NCBI GenBank assembly: GCA_014238425.1
Contig: JABABD010000040.1
Span: 124,001 to 188,000, forward strand
Direction: 5' to 3'
DNA: 64,000 bases
Source: Flavobacteriaceae bacterium
GTDB lineage: Bacteria > Bacteroidota > Bacteroidia > Flavobacteriales > Flavobacteriaceae
Part shown: piece after piece, positions 1 through 9,154 of the stretch
Numbering within the stretch: position 1 is the stretch's first letter
How the letters are laid out: each line of letters starts with the position of its first letter
The notes under the pieces: generated by a model
What the model was told of the DNA's origin: nothing
Seen by the model: only the letters and a program-made list of their open reading frames with translations
Database searches by the model: none
Made by a program: the position numbers and the translations under genes

Positions 1-1130
1 GTCTTAAGTGCTAAAGGCGCAAATGCCATAGCCATTCTATGGTCGTTATAGGTATCAATTGCAATATTTGATTCGCGCTCTGAAGTAGGCTTCATATGTA
101 AGCTGTCATTAGTCACCTTAATAGTTCCTCCCAATTTTGATATTTCGGTCTTCAAAGCTTCCAGCCTATCGGTTTCCTTAATTTTTAAAGTATGAAGCCC
201 AGTAAGGTCACATTGAACTCCTAGTCCTAAACACGTAACTGCAATAGTCTGAGCGATATCTGGAGCATTCTTGAGATTCAACTCTAATGCTTTAAGGCTA
301 TCGGTATCTTTTTTGAGTATGATAGAGTGGTTACTAAAGGTTGTTTTGACTCCTAGATTTTTATAAATCTCGGCCAATACTGAATCTCCTTGAAGGCTAC
401 TACCTTTATAAGATGATAATTCAATCTCAGTGCCAATCTCACTTAAGGCAACAATGCTGTAAAAATAAGATGCTGATGACCAATCTGATTCTACGACTAG
501 TGTTTTGGGGTTTATTGCTCTTTGTATAGGTTTAACTTTAATTGTATTTTTTTCAAAAACAGTTTCAATGCCTAACTCATTTAATAGTGCGAGTGTCATT
601 TTAATATAAGGGACCGATGTGATTTCACCTTTAAGAGTGAGAGTCAATCCATTTTTTAATTTAGACGCTATCAATAGCAAAGCAGAAATATACTGACTAC
701 TTACATTTGCCTCCAAAGAAACTTTAGACGCATTCAATTCTTTACCAACTATTTTCAATGGTGGATACCCATCATTTTCTAAATAGGAAATATCAGCTCC
801 TAAAATTTTTAATGCATCAACTAAAACTTTAATCGGACGCTCTTTCATCCGCTTTGAGCCTGTTAAAATTGTTTTCTTTCCTTCTTGAATTGAAAAATAA
901 GCTGTTAAAAATCGCATGGCTGTTCCGGCATGATGGATATCTATTAATTCATCTGAGGACTTCAAGGCCTTGGCCATGAGTTGAGAATCGTCTGAATTAG
1001 ATATATTCTGAATTAACAGACTAGGATACAAGGCCTGGAGCAATAACATTCTATTAGATTCACTCTTTGAGCCTGTAACAGCAATAGTCGACTGTTTCTT
1101 TATGTTTGATTTTTGAAGTGTAAGTGTCAT
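1..1130 (-). CDS. aroA: 3-phosphoshikimate 1-carboxyvinyltransferase (EPSP synthase), 3' end outside window
   Basis: Transfers enolpyruvyl from PEP to shikimate-3-phosphate in the cytosolic shikimate pathway. The frame is open from the ATG at 1130 to the window edge, about 376 codons; family members have about 400-430, so only a short C-terminal piece is missing. Visible family motifs are TGSKSESNR near the start (PEP/S3P-binding Lys, Ser and Arg), HAGTAMRF near residue 65, SSQYISALLL, ESDWSSASY, ETDRLEALK and NDHRMAMAFAPL. It follows mazG with a terminator-like hairpin between them that ends almost at this start codon. The aromatic operon at 8.1-12.1 kb is separate. Confidence 0.96.
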   Translation of the reverse strand, partial: MTLTLQKSNIKKQSTIAVTGSKSESNRMLLLQALYPSLLIQNISNSDDSQLMAKALKSSDELIDIHHAGTAMRFLTAYFSIQEGKKTILTGSKRMKERPIKVLVDALKILGADISYLENDGYPPLKIVGKELNASKVSLEANVSSQYISALLLIASKLKNGLTLTLKGEITSVPYIKMTLALLNELGIETVFEKNTIKVKPIQRAINPKTLVVESDWSSASYFYSIVALSEIGTEIELSSYKGSSLQGDSVLAEIYKNLGVKTTFSNHSIILKKDTDSLKALELNLKNAPDIAQTIAVTCLGLGVQCDLTGLHTLKIKETDRLEALKTEISKLGGTIKVTNDSLHMKPTSERESNIAIDTYNDHRMAMAFAPLALK

Positions 1131-1134
1131 GCAA

Positions 1135-1158
1135 AAAATAGTCCCGCTTATGCGGGAT
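1135..1158 (-). terminator. Hairpin with T-run between mazG and aroA
   Basis: On the minus strand a 6-bp perfect stem TCCCGC/GCGGGA (1142-1157, loop ATAA) is followed by ACTATTTTTT. It lies after the mazG stop and only about 4 nt before the aroA ATG. It looks like an intrinsic terminator for the genes upstream; because aroA begins at once after it, it may be a leaky terminator or attenuator for aroA. Confidence 0.6.
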
Positions 1159-1165
1159 TACAAAG

Positions 1166-1492
1166 TTATCTTAATTTTTTGTTTTTATGATGTCTATCGT
1201 GATCTCGTTTGGCTTTTATGTCTAGTTTTTTATTAAACGCTTCTTCAAGATTTACTCCAGTCTGATTGGCTAGACACAATACTACGAACATCACATCTGC
1301 TAACTCTTCACCGAGGTCCTTATCTTTATCACTTTCTTTTTCACTTTGTTCGCCATAACGCCTTGCAATTATGCGAGCAACCTCACCAACTTCTTCTGTC
1401 AATTGTGCCATATTGGTAAGCTCATTAAAGTAACGAACACCATGTTCCTTAATCCAATCATCTACAGCTTTTTGGGCATTTTGTATGTTCAT
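1166..1492 (-). CDS. MazG-like nucleotide pyrophosphohydrolase
   Basis: A small all-alpha NTP pyrophosphatase of the MazG/dUTPase superfamily that would hydrolyse nucleoside triphosphates to monophosphate and pyrophosphate, a house-cleaning role. The 108-aa protein carries the metal-binding pattern EEVGEVA near residue 33 and GEELADVMFVV near residue 62, matching the EExxE...ExxD arrangement of the family. Single-domain length is normal. Its start overlaps the stop of the larger upstream gene by 4 nt, suggesting translational coupling. The exact nucleotide substrate cannot be told from sequence. Confidence 0.9.
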   Translation of the reverse strand: MNIQNAQKAVDDWIKEHGVRYFNELTNMAQLTEEVGEVARIIARRYGEQSEKESDKDKDLGEELADVMFVVLCLANQTGVNLEEAFNKKLDIKAKRDHDRHHKNKKLR

Positions 1493-3504
1493 GGTTGTAT
1501 TTTTTTGAGGACTACTTTTTCAACTTGCTTTTCGGTTAGTAGTTTATAGAAATTCCTAAAATAGGTGTAATCAGATGGAATTACAAATGCAAAATTTAAA
1601 TCAAAGTTAATGGATAATTGCAGAAATTTTCCATTTTGATTAATCAAATACGTATACTTGCCAGCAGCATCATTAAAGGCAAAGGCTTCATTCTTAGGCA
1701 ATGATTCGACTTCATAGCCTTCAGGAATCATAATATTGATCATATATTTATCTGCTATCGGATATTGAAAATCAATAGGATAATCTCTGGTTTCCTGCTT
1801 GAAAGGGTTTTCTTCATTAGCTAAGAAAAGTAAAGGCGAAAAATACAACTTACCACCTATCTCTTCTACCGCATCAAACAACTCGTATTCATAAGATGCC
1901 ACAATTGGACTACTTAAATTATTGCTGTTCTTAATGTCAAGGTTACTAATTTCAATCTCTCCTTTATCTTTTTCTAAGAATTTGATATGGTCTTCTTTAC
2001 TTATATTGTTGAATCTTTTTCGGTATCGCATAGCCTGGTAATTTGTAAATTGACTTCTAACCTTCCCATTAACCGAAAAATCATCATTTATTTTCACATT
2101 TAATGATGTAACTTCTTTCGAGCTATTATTAGGTATTAAATTCACCCAGTTCGAACTTCCATCCTTTCTAATAACACGTCCTTGCCAATTCAAAGCTCTA
2201 CTAGGTAATATATTTGGCGAGCAGAATTTTTCCGTAGCATCTAAAAAGACGTTATTAGCTCCTTCAATTAAACAAACAACATAGTTAAATCCCGTTCGGG
2301 TAGGTAACAAAGGTACGCCATGATTTTTAGTACTAATTAAAACAGGGTTTGCATTTATTCCCGCATGTCTCAACATTGAGGTTAGCATCAAGTTAATATC
2401 ACCTGAACTTCCGACACCCTCTTTATAAGCTTTCCTGAGGCCATCTACTGAGGTATATCCATAAAATTCATTCCATTTGACTTTAGATTTTACAAAATCG
2501 TAAATCAATGCTGTTTTTTTCTGCTCATTACTTATACTTACTATTAAAGCATCAATATCATCATCGTAGTACCCTTTCTTTTTGAGTTGCTCGCCAAAAT
2601 CAGGGTTTTTATAAATCGTCTTTGTTACCCTATCCCAATTAGTAGCATAATTCTCAACTGGACTATTAGGGAAATTAACCGTAACAAGTTCTAAAATTAA
2701 TTTGGACCTATAATTGTCTAGGTTATCAACATATGGTTCATCTTTTAACGCTGGAATATTGACTGAGTTCGATGCGATGATATTCTCCTTGAGGTCTATA
2801 TTTTCTTGGCTAAAGGTAGTTTTAGATACACCAAATGCATTCCGGCTTTTACTTCTAAGCGTTATGATTCGATTTTGGCTTGACATATTTAGTTTAGGCG
2901 CATAGGTCGCTCTAGGGTTCAACAATTTATTGTAAATGAAATATTGCGGCGTCTTTACCTTAAAATCAAATTTATTGATTGGAATGGTGTACTGAAAATC
3001 AACATCATCTATTTGCGTATATGGTGACTCGATTTTGTATGTGTATTCAATAACGCAGCCTTCTTTTATATTTGGCATCGTAAAAGAACTGTTCTTCCAA
3101 TACTTATTGACTTCCTCTTCAAATCGTCCGTCTTTTTTAAGTTTGTCCTTTATTACTTTTCCATTCTCAAGATTGAATGTATACCCTTTGAGTCCGACTA
3201 AATCTTCGCTATTGGCATTAGTTCGATGAAAAAGCCTTACTTTTTTAGTGGCCCATTTAAATCCTTCCTTGTTATATATTTTTATACGTTCATGGATCTC
3301 ATTGACCTGGATAAATCCTTTTTCTTGAGAATAATCGAAGTGAATATTTTGATTTTTATATAAAACCGCTGCATTTGCAGAAGAATCCTCAGTATTTGAT
3401 ATTACTTCCAATTCAGCTTTTGAGACTTTACCAAATTTAAAGTCTTGCGAATACGTAGTGCTTATTATAAACAATAGTATTAAGATGGTTAGGTGTTTTT
3501 TCAT
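1489..3504 (-). CDS. Secreted DUF3857/transglutaminase-like protein with altered active site
   Basis: 671 aa with a cleavable signal peptide ending near SQDF at residue 20. An N-terminal DUF3857 region (about 50-230) is followed by a transglutaminase-like core (about 310-430) and a beta-rich C-terminal part. Where the neighbouring paralogue has YGDCKGL, this protein has GVGSSGDINLML, so the expected catalytic cysteine is absent; the later Asp region (FLDATEKFC) is kept. It is therefore probably not an active transglutaminase and may be a binding or scaffold protein. It lies 3 nt downstream of the paralogous gene, as a tandem pair. The true function is unknown. Confidence 0.85.
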   Translation of the reverse strand: MKKHLTILILLFIISTTYSQDFKFGKVSKAELEVISNTEDSSANAAVLYKNQNIHFDYSQEKGFIQVNEIHERIKIYNKEGFKWATKKVRLFHRTNANSEDLVGLKGYTFNLENGKVIKDKLKKDGRFEEEVNKYWKNSSFTMPNIKEGCVIEYTYKIESPYTQIDDVDFQYTIPINKFDFKVKTPQYFIYNKLLNPRATYAPKLNMSSQNRIITLRSKSRNAFGVSKTTFSQENIDLKENIIASNSVNIPALKDEPYVDNLDNYRSKLILELVTVNFPNSPVENYATNWDRVTKTIYKNPDFGEQLKKKGYYDDDIDALIVSISNEQKKTALIYDFVKSKVKWNEFYGYTSVDGLRKAYKEGVGSSGDINLMLTSMLRHAGINANPVLISTKNHGVPLLPTRTGFNYVVCLIEGANNVFLDATEKFCSPNILPSRALNWQGRVIRKDGSSNWVNLIPNNSSKEVTSLNVKINDDFSVNGKVRSQFTNYQAMRYRKRFNNISKEDHIKFLEKDKGEIEISNLDIKNSNNLSSPIVASYEYELFDAVEEIGGKLYFSPLLFLANEENPFKQETRDYPIDFQYPIADKYMINIMIPEGYEVESLPKNEAFAFNDAAGKYTYLINQNGKFLQLSINFDLNFAFVIPSDYTYFRNFYKLLTEKQVEKVVLKKIQP

Positions 3505-3507
3505 TTG

Positions 3508-5412
3508 CTATGTTTTAGTGATCAATACAATTTTTGCTTTGTCATGTTTTACTACATTACGCTTAAACTTTCTGAAATCTGCATAATCGGTCTTATTAAA
3601 ATATCCTTTATTTAATATATGTGATCGTGTATAAATTAACTGACTGTCTGTAATTTTCTTAATACTCATAGAATATGAGCCAAATTTAGTTTTGATAGAC
3701 ACTGGGTCTGGCAATGCTTCAATGGATAATTCAGGTGCAATTTCAATAATGAATTCATCTGTATCTGTAAAACCTCTATCAATTTCAAAATCTTGTTTTC
3801 TATCAGAGTAACGCGTAGGTATTCTAGTCACTTTATTGAACATATTGGGTTGCAGCAAAAGGCGCGCTCCGCTTTTGGAAGCATAATCTTTAGCTAAAAT
3901 TTTTACCTCTTCGGTATATTTAATAGCCTCCTTATCGTTATCAAGTGAAATATCTTCAATTATTAAATTATTTATGTAACTCCAGTATTCCTTGTAATGC
4001 AAGTTTTGAGTTTTGAGCGATTTAGTCTCAATTCCTTGATGAAAATTATATTGATATCCGGTACTTTCAATAACAACATTTCCAGCAATATCACCTTCTT
4101 GATTTACCGATACTTGGGCTTTTGTATATTGAAGATTATCTTCAGTTTTATAAGCTTTAGTGTGCACTATTTTACCTCCTTCAGGCGTGACGATCAATGC
4201 ATCTCTGTCATCTGTAAAATTAGCATTATAGCCAAAAGGAACTGTTTGACTTGTGCATTCCAACCAAACATAATCATTGCCATCAGGCAAACATAAAATC
4301 ACATGATTTCCTTCAGTAGCAGAGAACTCTTTATCTATATTTCTTATGTCTTTTCCACCATATATTACCGTATAATAGGTTTGAACGCCTACCTCATCCA
4401 TCATGGCCTTTGTATAATTAGTAAGTCCTTTACAATCTCCATATCCTAAACGATCTACATCGCTAGCGTCCATTGGTTTCCAGCCACCTATACCTACTTG
4501 TACGCTTATATAGCGTGTTTTGTTCTGCATATATTCATAAATGATCTTGGCCTTTTCTTTATCCGTTTTAGCATCAGAAGTAATCTGTCGCACTTCTCCT
4601 TTGACAGATCCCGGTAATTCTTGTGTCCCAAGAATCAAGTTGTCGTGCATCCATTTTCCAAAATCTTTCCAATTGTTGTTTTGTCCTTTGATACCTTCCA
4701 TGTCAAACTCCGTCAACGCTGCCCTAAGATAGGGCGCATACGTTCTAAACGATGGACTATATGCTTCTGGTTTGATAGCGATAAGATTCTTAGCACTATA
4801 AAATAAATCACTCTCTTTCTTAAGACCATACTCTTCGAAATTAGTTGTCTTGAGTTTTACTTCAACATCAGATTCATTGGTGATTTTATAATAGGCATTT
4901 TGTGTACTGGTATAAAAGCCTTCTATTGGTCTCCATCCAGGAAGAAACGCCGTTGTATGATACTCAACTTCAATCTCAAAAGTTACCGTATACGGATAAT
5001 TAATCGGTGTATAATCCAAATATTTCACTCTGTCATCTGAATACAAAGTCCCACCGTCTACAGCGCTAACATCTTGAAAATCATTTTTTCGAATTTTCTT
5101 GATTTCATCTCCATTAGCATTATAAATTTTAGCCTCCATCTTCTTTATACTAATGTTCTTACTATAACCCATAACTGCCCCATGTTTGCTATCTCCACTT
5201 GAGTTAAAAATTGTTATGGCTCTTTTATTAGTATATATCATCTTATTAAAGGCTTTAACATCAATGTCGATATTATCGTACCTCACAACAGCATTCGCAT
5301 TTACCTTTAATTCTAGAGGAATGGTACTTGCTTTTAATAAATCTTCGTCTTGGCCGTAACAGTAAAAAGAAAAGAAGAGAAAGAATAGGGCAGGAATAAT
5401 CCTTGAAATCAT
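3508..5412 (-). CDS. Secreted DUF3857 and transglutaminase-domain protein
   Basis: 634 aa with an N-terminal signal peptide (hydrophobic IIPALFFLFFSFYC, cleavage near residue 20). DUF3857 spans about 50-240, and a transglutaminase-like fold about 270-400 holds the cysteine motif RLGYGDCKGLTNY, a following histidine in GNHVILCLP, and YVWLECTSQ where the Asp is usually found (Glu is seen). A beta-rich C-terminal domain follows. It is exported, probably to the periplasm or cell surface. It is first in a run with a degenerate paralogue and mazG. Enzymatic activity is inferred, not established for this family. Confidence 0.87.
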   Translation of the reverse strand: MISRIIPALFFLFFSFYCYGQDEDLLKASTIPLELKVNANAVVRYDNIDIDVKAFNKMIYTNKRAITIFNSSGDSKHGAVMGYSKNISIKKMEAKIYNANGDEIKKIRKNDFQDVSAVDGGTLYSDDRVKYLDYTPINYPYTVTFEIEVEYHTTAFLPGWRPIEGFYTSTQNAYYKITNESDVEVKLKTTNFEEYGLKKESDLFYSAKNLIAIKPEAYSPSFRTYAPYLRAALTEFDMEGIKGQNNNWKDFGKWMHDNLILGTQELPGSVKGEVRQITSDAKTDKEKAKIIYEYMQNKTRYISVQVGIGGWKPMDASDVDRLGYGDCKGLTNYTKAMMDEVGVQTYYTVIYGGKDIRNIDKEFSATEGNHVILCLPDGNDYVWLECTSQTVPFGYNANFTDDRDALIVTPEGGKIVHTKAYKTEDNLQYTKAQVSVNQEGDIAGNVVIESTGYQYNFHQGIETKSLKTQNLHYKEYWSYINNLIIEDISLDNDKEAIKYTEEVKILAKDYASKSGARLLLQPNMFNKVTRIPTRYSDRKQDFEIDRGFTDTDEFIIEIAPELSIEALPDPVSIKTKFGSYSMSIKKITDSQLIYTRSHILNKGYFNKTDYADFRKFKRNVVKHDKAKIVLITKT

Positions 5413-5465
5413 TTAGTTAGGTGTTGATTTAGTCTAAATATATGTAATTCATTAAAGAACACAAA

Positions 5466-5996
5466 TTAATTCCGAGGAAAGGCCTTTGTTTTCTTTAGTA
5501 GTGCCGAGATAGTCAAAACAATGAGACATGGCACCGCTATATATTTTAATTCACTAAAAATCACCTGCAAACCGTGCTCAGAAAAAAAATCTCTTATACC
5601 TATTGGAGATACTTGTATGGGTCTCCAAGGAAAAAAATAACGTGTGTTATCAAAAGGAATGAAAAATCCAACCCCTTTCCCGCCGTTTGTTAATGCATCT
5701 AGAAGCCCGTGAGAGATGGTTGAAAGAAACAGCACAATAAAATAGATTACTCTATCTTTTTTACCAAGCCAAAATGTTAGAGCGGCTGCCCATAATAAAG
5801 CAAAAACAATAGAATGTGAAAAACCGCGATGCCCAAGAGGTGCTTCATAAGCTATTCTTAACTTAAAGGCAATGACATCTGCATCAGGAAGAATAGCAGA
5901 CAAAATAGCCAAGAACAGTAATAGTTTTAGATGTTTCTTGTCGATTACTTTTGCTACGGTGTATGCAACCAATCCGTGTCCGAATATCGAAGCCAT
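5466..5996 (-). CDS. Membrane-bound metal-dependent hydrolase, YdjM/DUF457 family
   Basis: 176 aa with four or five hydrophobic segments and the family's polar motifs: HGLVAYTVA at the N-terminus, LPDADV near residue 37, GHRGFSHS near residue 55 and SHGLLDALTNGG near residue 95. These His/Asp residues are the proposed metal ligands of the LexA-regulated YdjM-type inner-membrane hydrolases. The substrate is unknown. The start codon shares one base with the dtd stop (TAATG), so it is translationally coupled to dtd and belongs to the rsgA-dtd operon. Confidence 0.88.
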   Translation of the reverse strand: MASIFGHGLVAYTVAKVIDKKHLKLLLFLAILSAILPDADVIAFKLRIAYEAPLGHRGFSHSIVFALLWAAALTFWLGKKDRVIYFIVLFLSTISHGLLDALTNGGKGVGFFIPFDNTRYFFPWRPIQVSPIGIRDFFSEHGLQVIFSELKYIAVPCLIVLTISALLKKTKAFPRN

Positions 5997-6448
5997 TAAT
6001 CTTTTTGTTTTGTGTCTATTATGATAGTTACTGGACCATCATTGAGCAACTCTACTTTCATATCTGCGCCAAACTCACCCGTACCTACTTTTTTGCCAAG
6101 AACCGTTTCAAATTGTTTTATAAATTCCTCATATAACGGAATGGCTACTTTAGGTTTTGCCGCCTTGATATAACTTGGTCTATTTCCCTTTTTGGTATTG
6201 GCATGAAGCGTGAATTGGCTTACGATAATAGTGTCTCCATCGACATCGATAAGTGAGTAGTTCATAATCTCATTTTCATCTCCAAAAATACGCAAGTTCA
6301 CTATCTTATTTACCAGCCACTTAATGTCTTCTGGTGTATCGTCATCCACTATTCCAAGAAGCACAAGCAAGCCTGCTTTAATATCTGCAACTTTACTATT
6401 AGCTATTGTGACAGATGCCTTCGATACTCTTTGGATAACTGCTTTCAC
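5996..6448 (-). CDS. dtd: D-aminoacyl-tRNA deacylase
   Basis: Hydrolyses D-aminoacyl-tRNAs (and Gly-tRNA-Ala), a chiral proofreading step in the cytosol. 150 aa is the standard DTD length. Visible signatures are the N-terminal MKAVIQRVSKASV, the catalytic SQFTLHANTKKGNRPSY segment near residue 77, and the cross-subunit Gly-Pro in NDGPVTIIID near residue 136. It overlaps the end of rsgA by 4 nt and the next gene by 1 nt, forming a compact three-gene operon. Confidence 0.97.
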   Translation of the reverse strand: MKAVIQRVSKASVTIANSKVADIKAGLLVLLGIVDDDTPEDIKWLVNKIVNLRIFGDENEIMNYSLIDVDGDTIIVSQFTLHANTKKGNRPSYIKAAKPKVAIPLYEEFIKQFETVLGKKVGTGEFGADMKVELLNDGPVTIIIDTKQKD

Positions 6449-7395
6449 TCTTCATCAAAATTATTAGTTCTATATACATCTTCCTCACCCTCAAGAATCT
6501 GCACATAACTTCTATATCGAGACGCAAATACTGCATCATTTTCAAGAGCGTCTTTAACGGCGCAATGCGGTTCCTTTAAATGCAGGCAGTTATTGAACTT
6601 GCAATCTTGTTTCAATGCGAAAAACTCTGGAAAATAATCTCCTATCTCATTCTTCTCCATATCCACAACCCCAAAACCTTTAATCCCTGGCGTATCTATG
6701 ATTTTTGCATCAAAACTTAGGTCAAACATCTCTGCAAAAGTGGTTGTATGCTGACCTTGCATATGTTGCTCACTTATTTCCTCAGTTTTTAAATTGAGTG
6801 CTGGTTCTATGGCATTGACGAGGGTAGATTTTCCAACTCCCGAATGTCCCGCAAACATACTCACTTTGCTTTTCATTAGGTCTTTCACCTTATCAACATT
6901 CTTTCCTGTCTTAGCAGATATGCCTATACATTCATATCCAATACTTCTATAAACATGTGCTAGATATTTTACTTCTAACAAAGTATCTTCGTCATAGGTG
7001 TCAATTTTATTAAATAGAAGGACAGCTTTTATAGCATAAGCTTCTGCGGTAACCAAGAACCTATCGATAAAAATAGTGAACGTTGGAGGGTTATCTATAG
7101 TTACCAACAAAAACACTTGATCGATATTCGAGGCGATAATATGTGTCTGTTTTGATAAGTTAACAGACTTCCTAACGATGTAATTAACCCTATCGTGAAT
7201 AGTATCTATTACACCTGTTTTTTCATCGTTTTTTGCTTCTAACTTAAAGTCAACTCTATCTCCAACCGCAATAGGATTTGTGCTCTTAATTCCTTTAAGG
7301 CGAAACTTCCCTTTGATACGACACTCGTAAAAAGCGTCGTCTTCTCCCTTAACGGTATACCAACTTCCTGTAGATTTATAAACGATTCCTGTCAT
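6445..7395 (-). CDS. rsgA: Ribosome small-subunit-dependent GTPase A
   Basis: Circularly permuted GTPase that assists late 30S maturation. The 316-aa protein shows an OB-fold N-terminal domain (about 1-70), then G-motifs in permuted order: LFNKIDTYD (G4), GHSGVGKSTLVN (G1) and DTPGIKGFG (G3). The C-terminal zinc finger has DCKFNNCLHLKEPHC, giving Cys-Cys-His-Cys ligands. It is first gene of the rsgA-dtd-hydrolase set, and is divergent from the small secreted-protein gene across a 168-bp spacer. Confidence 0.97.
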   Translation of the reverse strand: MTGIVYKSTGSWYTVKGEDDAFYECRIKGKFRLKGIKSTNPIAVGDRVDFKLEAKNDEKTGVIDTIHDRVNYIVRKSVNLSKQTHIIASNIDQVFLLVTIDNPPTFTIFIDRFLVTAEAYAIKAVLLFNKIDTYDEDTLLEVKYLAHVYRSIGYECIGISAKTGKNVDKVKDLMKSKVSMFAGHSGVGKSTLVNAIEPALNLKTEEISEQHMQGQHTTTFAEMFDLSFDAKIIDTPGIKGFGVVDMEKNEIGDYFPEFFALKQDCKFNNCLHLKEPHCAVKDALENDAVFASRYRSYVQILEGEEDVYRTNNFDEE

Positions 7396-7563
7396 TAAAG
7401 GATTTTAATTAAGTCGCAAATTACTTAAAATACTATAACTACAATGGTAATACCGTAAGTTAAAAAGTGGCTTAACTACAATAATTAACAAATTGTAGTT
7501 TCTTATTTTAATAATGGCATATTAATTGATAAATTAGAAACTTAATCATAAAATCAATCTTAT

Positions 7564-8016
7564 ATGAAAAAATTACTTTTAGTTATCGCTATCGCATTAT
7601 TTTCTTTTCTTGATGCCAATGCTCAAGTTGAGTACAAAATCATTACAAGTGTAGAATCCATAGTGCCAAATGGGCTAGGACGATCACGTCTAATTTCAGC
7701 GACTGAAGATAGGGATTACAAGGATTTTACATCTACAAGGACAGGTGACAAAAAAGAGGATAAAAGAAATAAATCTGACAGGAGCGAAATTCGTGTTAAG
7801 AATTTTGAAGAAACCAAGCTTTTGAATTTCTACAACCTAGGAGGTATTCGTTTTCAGAATATTGCAGCTAATGATGCGGTTTTAACGTCTAAAGTAAATA
7901 CAATGATAGAAGAAGGCTGGGAGCTAGCATTTGTTACTAGTGCGGTTGAAAGCGCAGGAAAAGGTGATGGGAACGGTATTTTTATTACGCGTTTTGTCTT
8001 CAAAAGAAATAAGTAA
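7564..8016 (+). CDS. Small secreted protein of unknown function
   Basis: 150 aa. Residues 1-21 form a clear signal peptide (MKKLLL... ANA|Q), so the mature protein of about 129 aa is periplasmic or surface-exposed. The middle is highly charged (KKEDKRNKSDRSE near residue 60), and the C-terminal half (MIEEGWELAFVTSAV ... GIFITRFVFKR) resembles small Bacteroidota proteins that end in a beta-strand region. I do not recognise a defined family. It is monocistronic: divergent from rsgA and ended by a strong bidirectional terminator. Confidence 0.8.
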   Translation: MKKLLLVIAIALFSFLDANAQVEYKIITSVESIVPNGLGRSRLISATEDRDYKDFTSTRTGDKKEDKRNKSDRSEIRVKNFEETKLLNFYNLGGIRFQNIAANDAVLTSKVNTMIEEGWELAFVTSAVESAGKGDGNGIFITRFVFKRNK

Positions 8017-8032
8017 CATACTATATACAAAT

Positions 8033-8064
8033 AAAAAAAGCCTCGCAAATGCGAGGCTTTTTTT
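8033..8064. terminator. Bidirectional intrinsic terminator
   Basis: A 14-bp perfect inverted repeat (7 A, then GCCTCGC, loop AAAT, GCGAGGC, then 7 T) sits between the plus-strand secreted-protein gene and the minus-strand aromatic operon. It has a GC core and T-runs in both directions, so it can end both transcription units. It overlaps the stop codon of the DAHP synthase gene. Confidence 0.95.
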
Positions 8065-9151
8065 ATCCGTTAATAATCTTTTCTTGATGATTAATAGATT
8101 CTTGGTGAATAGCTTTGAACATCTTCAAGATGAACTCTTCGCTCAATCCTTTTTCTTCTCCTTCTAGAACCATTTTACCTAATATTTCATTCCATCGTTT
8201 ACTCTGCAAAACAGCAACATTTTTCTGTTTTTTAAGTTTTCCTATACCATCGGCCACCACCATTCTCTTACCCATCAATTCAATAATCTGATTATCTACA
8301 ACATCTATTTGCGCTCTTAAATTATTGAGTTCGGTATTATATTCAGCTTCAGGATCTGTTTCTTTACGTATTCTAAGATCCTTCATTATTTGCACAAGAG
8401 TCTTAGGGGTTACTTGTTGTGCGGCATCACTCCAAGCATTATCAGGATCTGTATGTGTTTCTATCATCAATCCATCAAAATTTAAATCAAGAGCCGTTTG
8501 AGACACATCGAATATCATGTCCCTTTTACCTGTAATATGAGATGGGTCATTAATTAAAGGCAAATCAGGAAACTTTGTTTGCAATTCAATAGCTAACTGC
8601 CATTCTGGGTTATTTCTATATTTTGATTTGTCGTATGTTGAAAATCCTCTATGAATAACACCTAAGTTGTTAATGTCTGCCGTGGCCAATCGCTCAATAG
8701 CTCCTAACCATAATGGTAAGTCAGGATTTACTGGGTTTTTTACCAATACAATTTTGTTGGTACCTTTTAAAGCATCTGCAATTTCTTGTACAATGAAAGG
8801 GCTTACTGTAGATCGTGCTCCAATCCATAACAAATCGATATCGTGTTCTAAAGCCAATTCAACATGGGCTCTATTAGCGACTTCAGTGGCCGTTTTAAGT
8901 CCAGTTTCTTCTTTTACTTTTTGTAACCATTTTAGACCCAACGCACCAACACCTTCAAAATTACCCGGCCTAGTTCTAGGTTTCCAGATACCAGCTCTGT
9001 AATAGTTTACATCAGTATCTTTAAGCTCATGTGCAATTTTTAATACTTGTTCTTCCGTTTCAGCGCTACATGGTCCTGCAATTACTAAAGGGTGATCCAA
9101 TTTCATATCATCCAACCATGTTCTTAATTCTCTCTTATTCTCCATAATCAA
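8063..9151 (-). CDS. aroF: Bifunctional DAHP synthase / chorismate mutase type II
   Basis: Makes 3-deoxy-D-arabino-heptulosonate-7-phosphate from PEP and erythrose-4-P, and converts chorismate to prephenate: the entry and branch steps of aromatic synthesis. Residues 1 to about 260 are a type I-beta DAHP synthase barrel (VIAGPCSAETEEQ, YRAGIWKPRTRPGNF, LVKNPVNPDLPLW, INDPSHITGKRD). About 268-362 is an AroQ chorismate mutase (ELNNLRAQIDVVDNQIIELMGKRM). The fusion is usual in Bacteroidota. An ATG two codons downstream (9145) is an equally good start. It is the last gene of the aromatic operon. The symbol is approximate, since the fusion has no settled name. Confidence 0.95.
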   Translation of the reverse strand: MIMENKRELRTWLDDMKLDHPLVIAGPCSAETEEQVLKIAHELKDTDVNYYRAGIWKPRTRPGNFEGVGALGLKWLQKVKEETGLKTATEVANRAHVELALEHDIDLLWIGARSTVSPFIVQEIADALKGTNKIVLVKNPVNPDLPLWLGAIERLATADINNLGVIHRGFSTYDKSKYRNNPEWQLAIELQTKFPDLPLINDPSHITGKRDMIFDVSQTALDLNFDGLMIETHTDPDNAWSDAAQQVTPKTLVQIMKDLRIRKETDPEAEYNTELNNLRAQIDVVDNQIIELMGKRMVVADGIGKLKKQKNVAVLQSKRWNEILGKMVLEGEEKGLSEEFILKMFKAIHQESINHQEKIING

Positions 9152-9154
9152 TTT

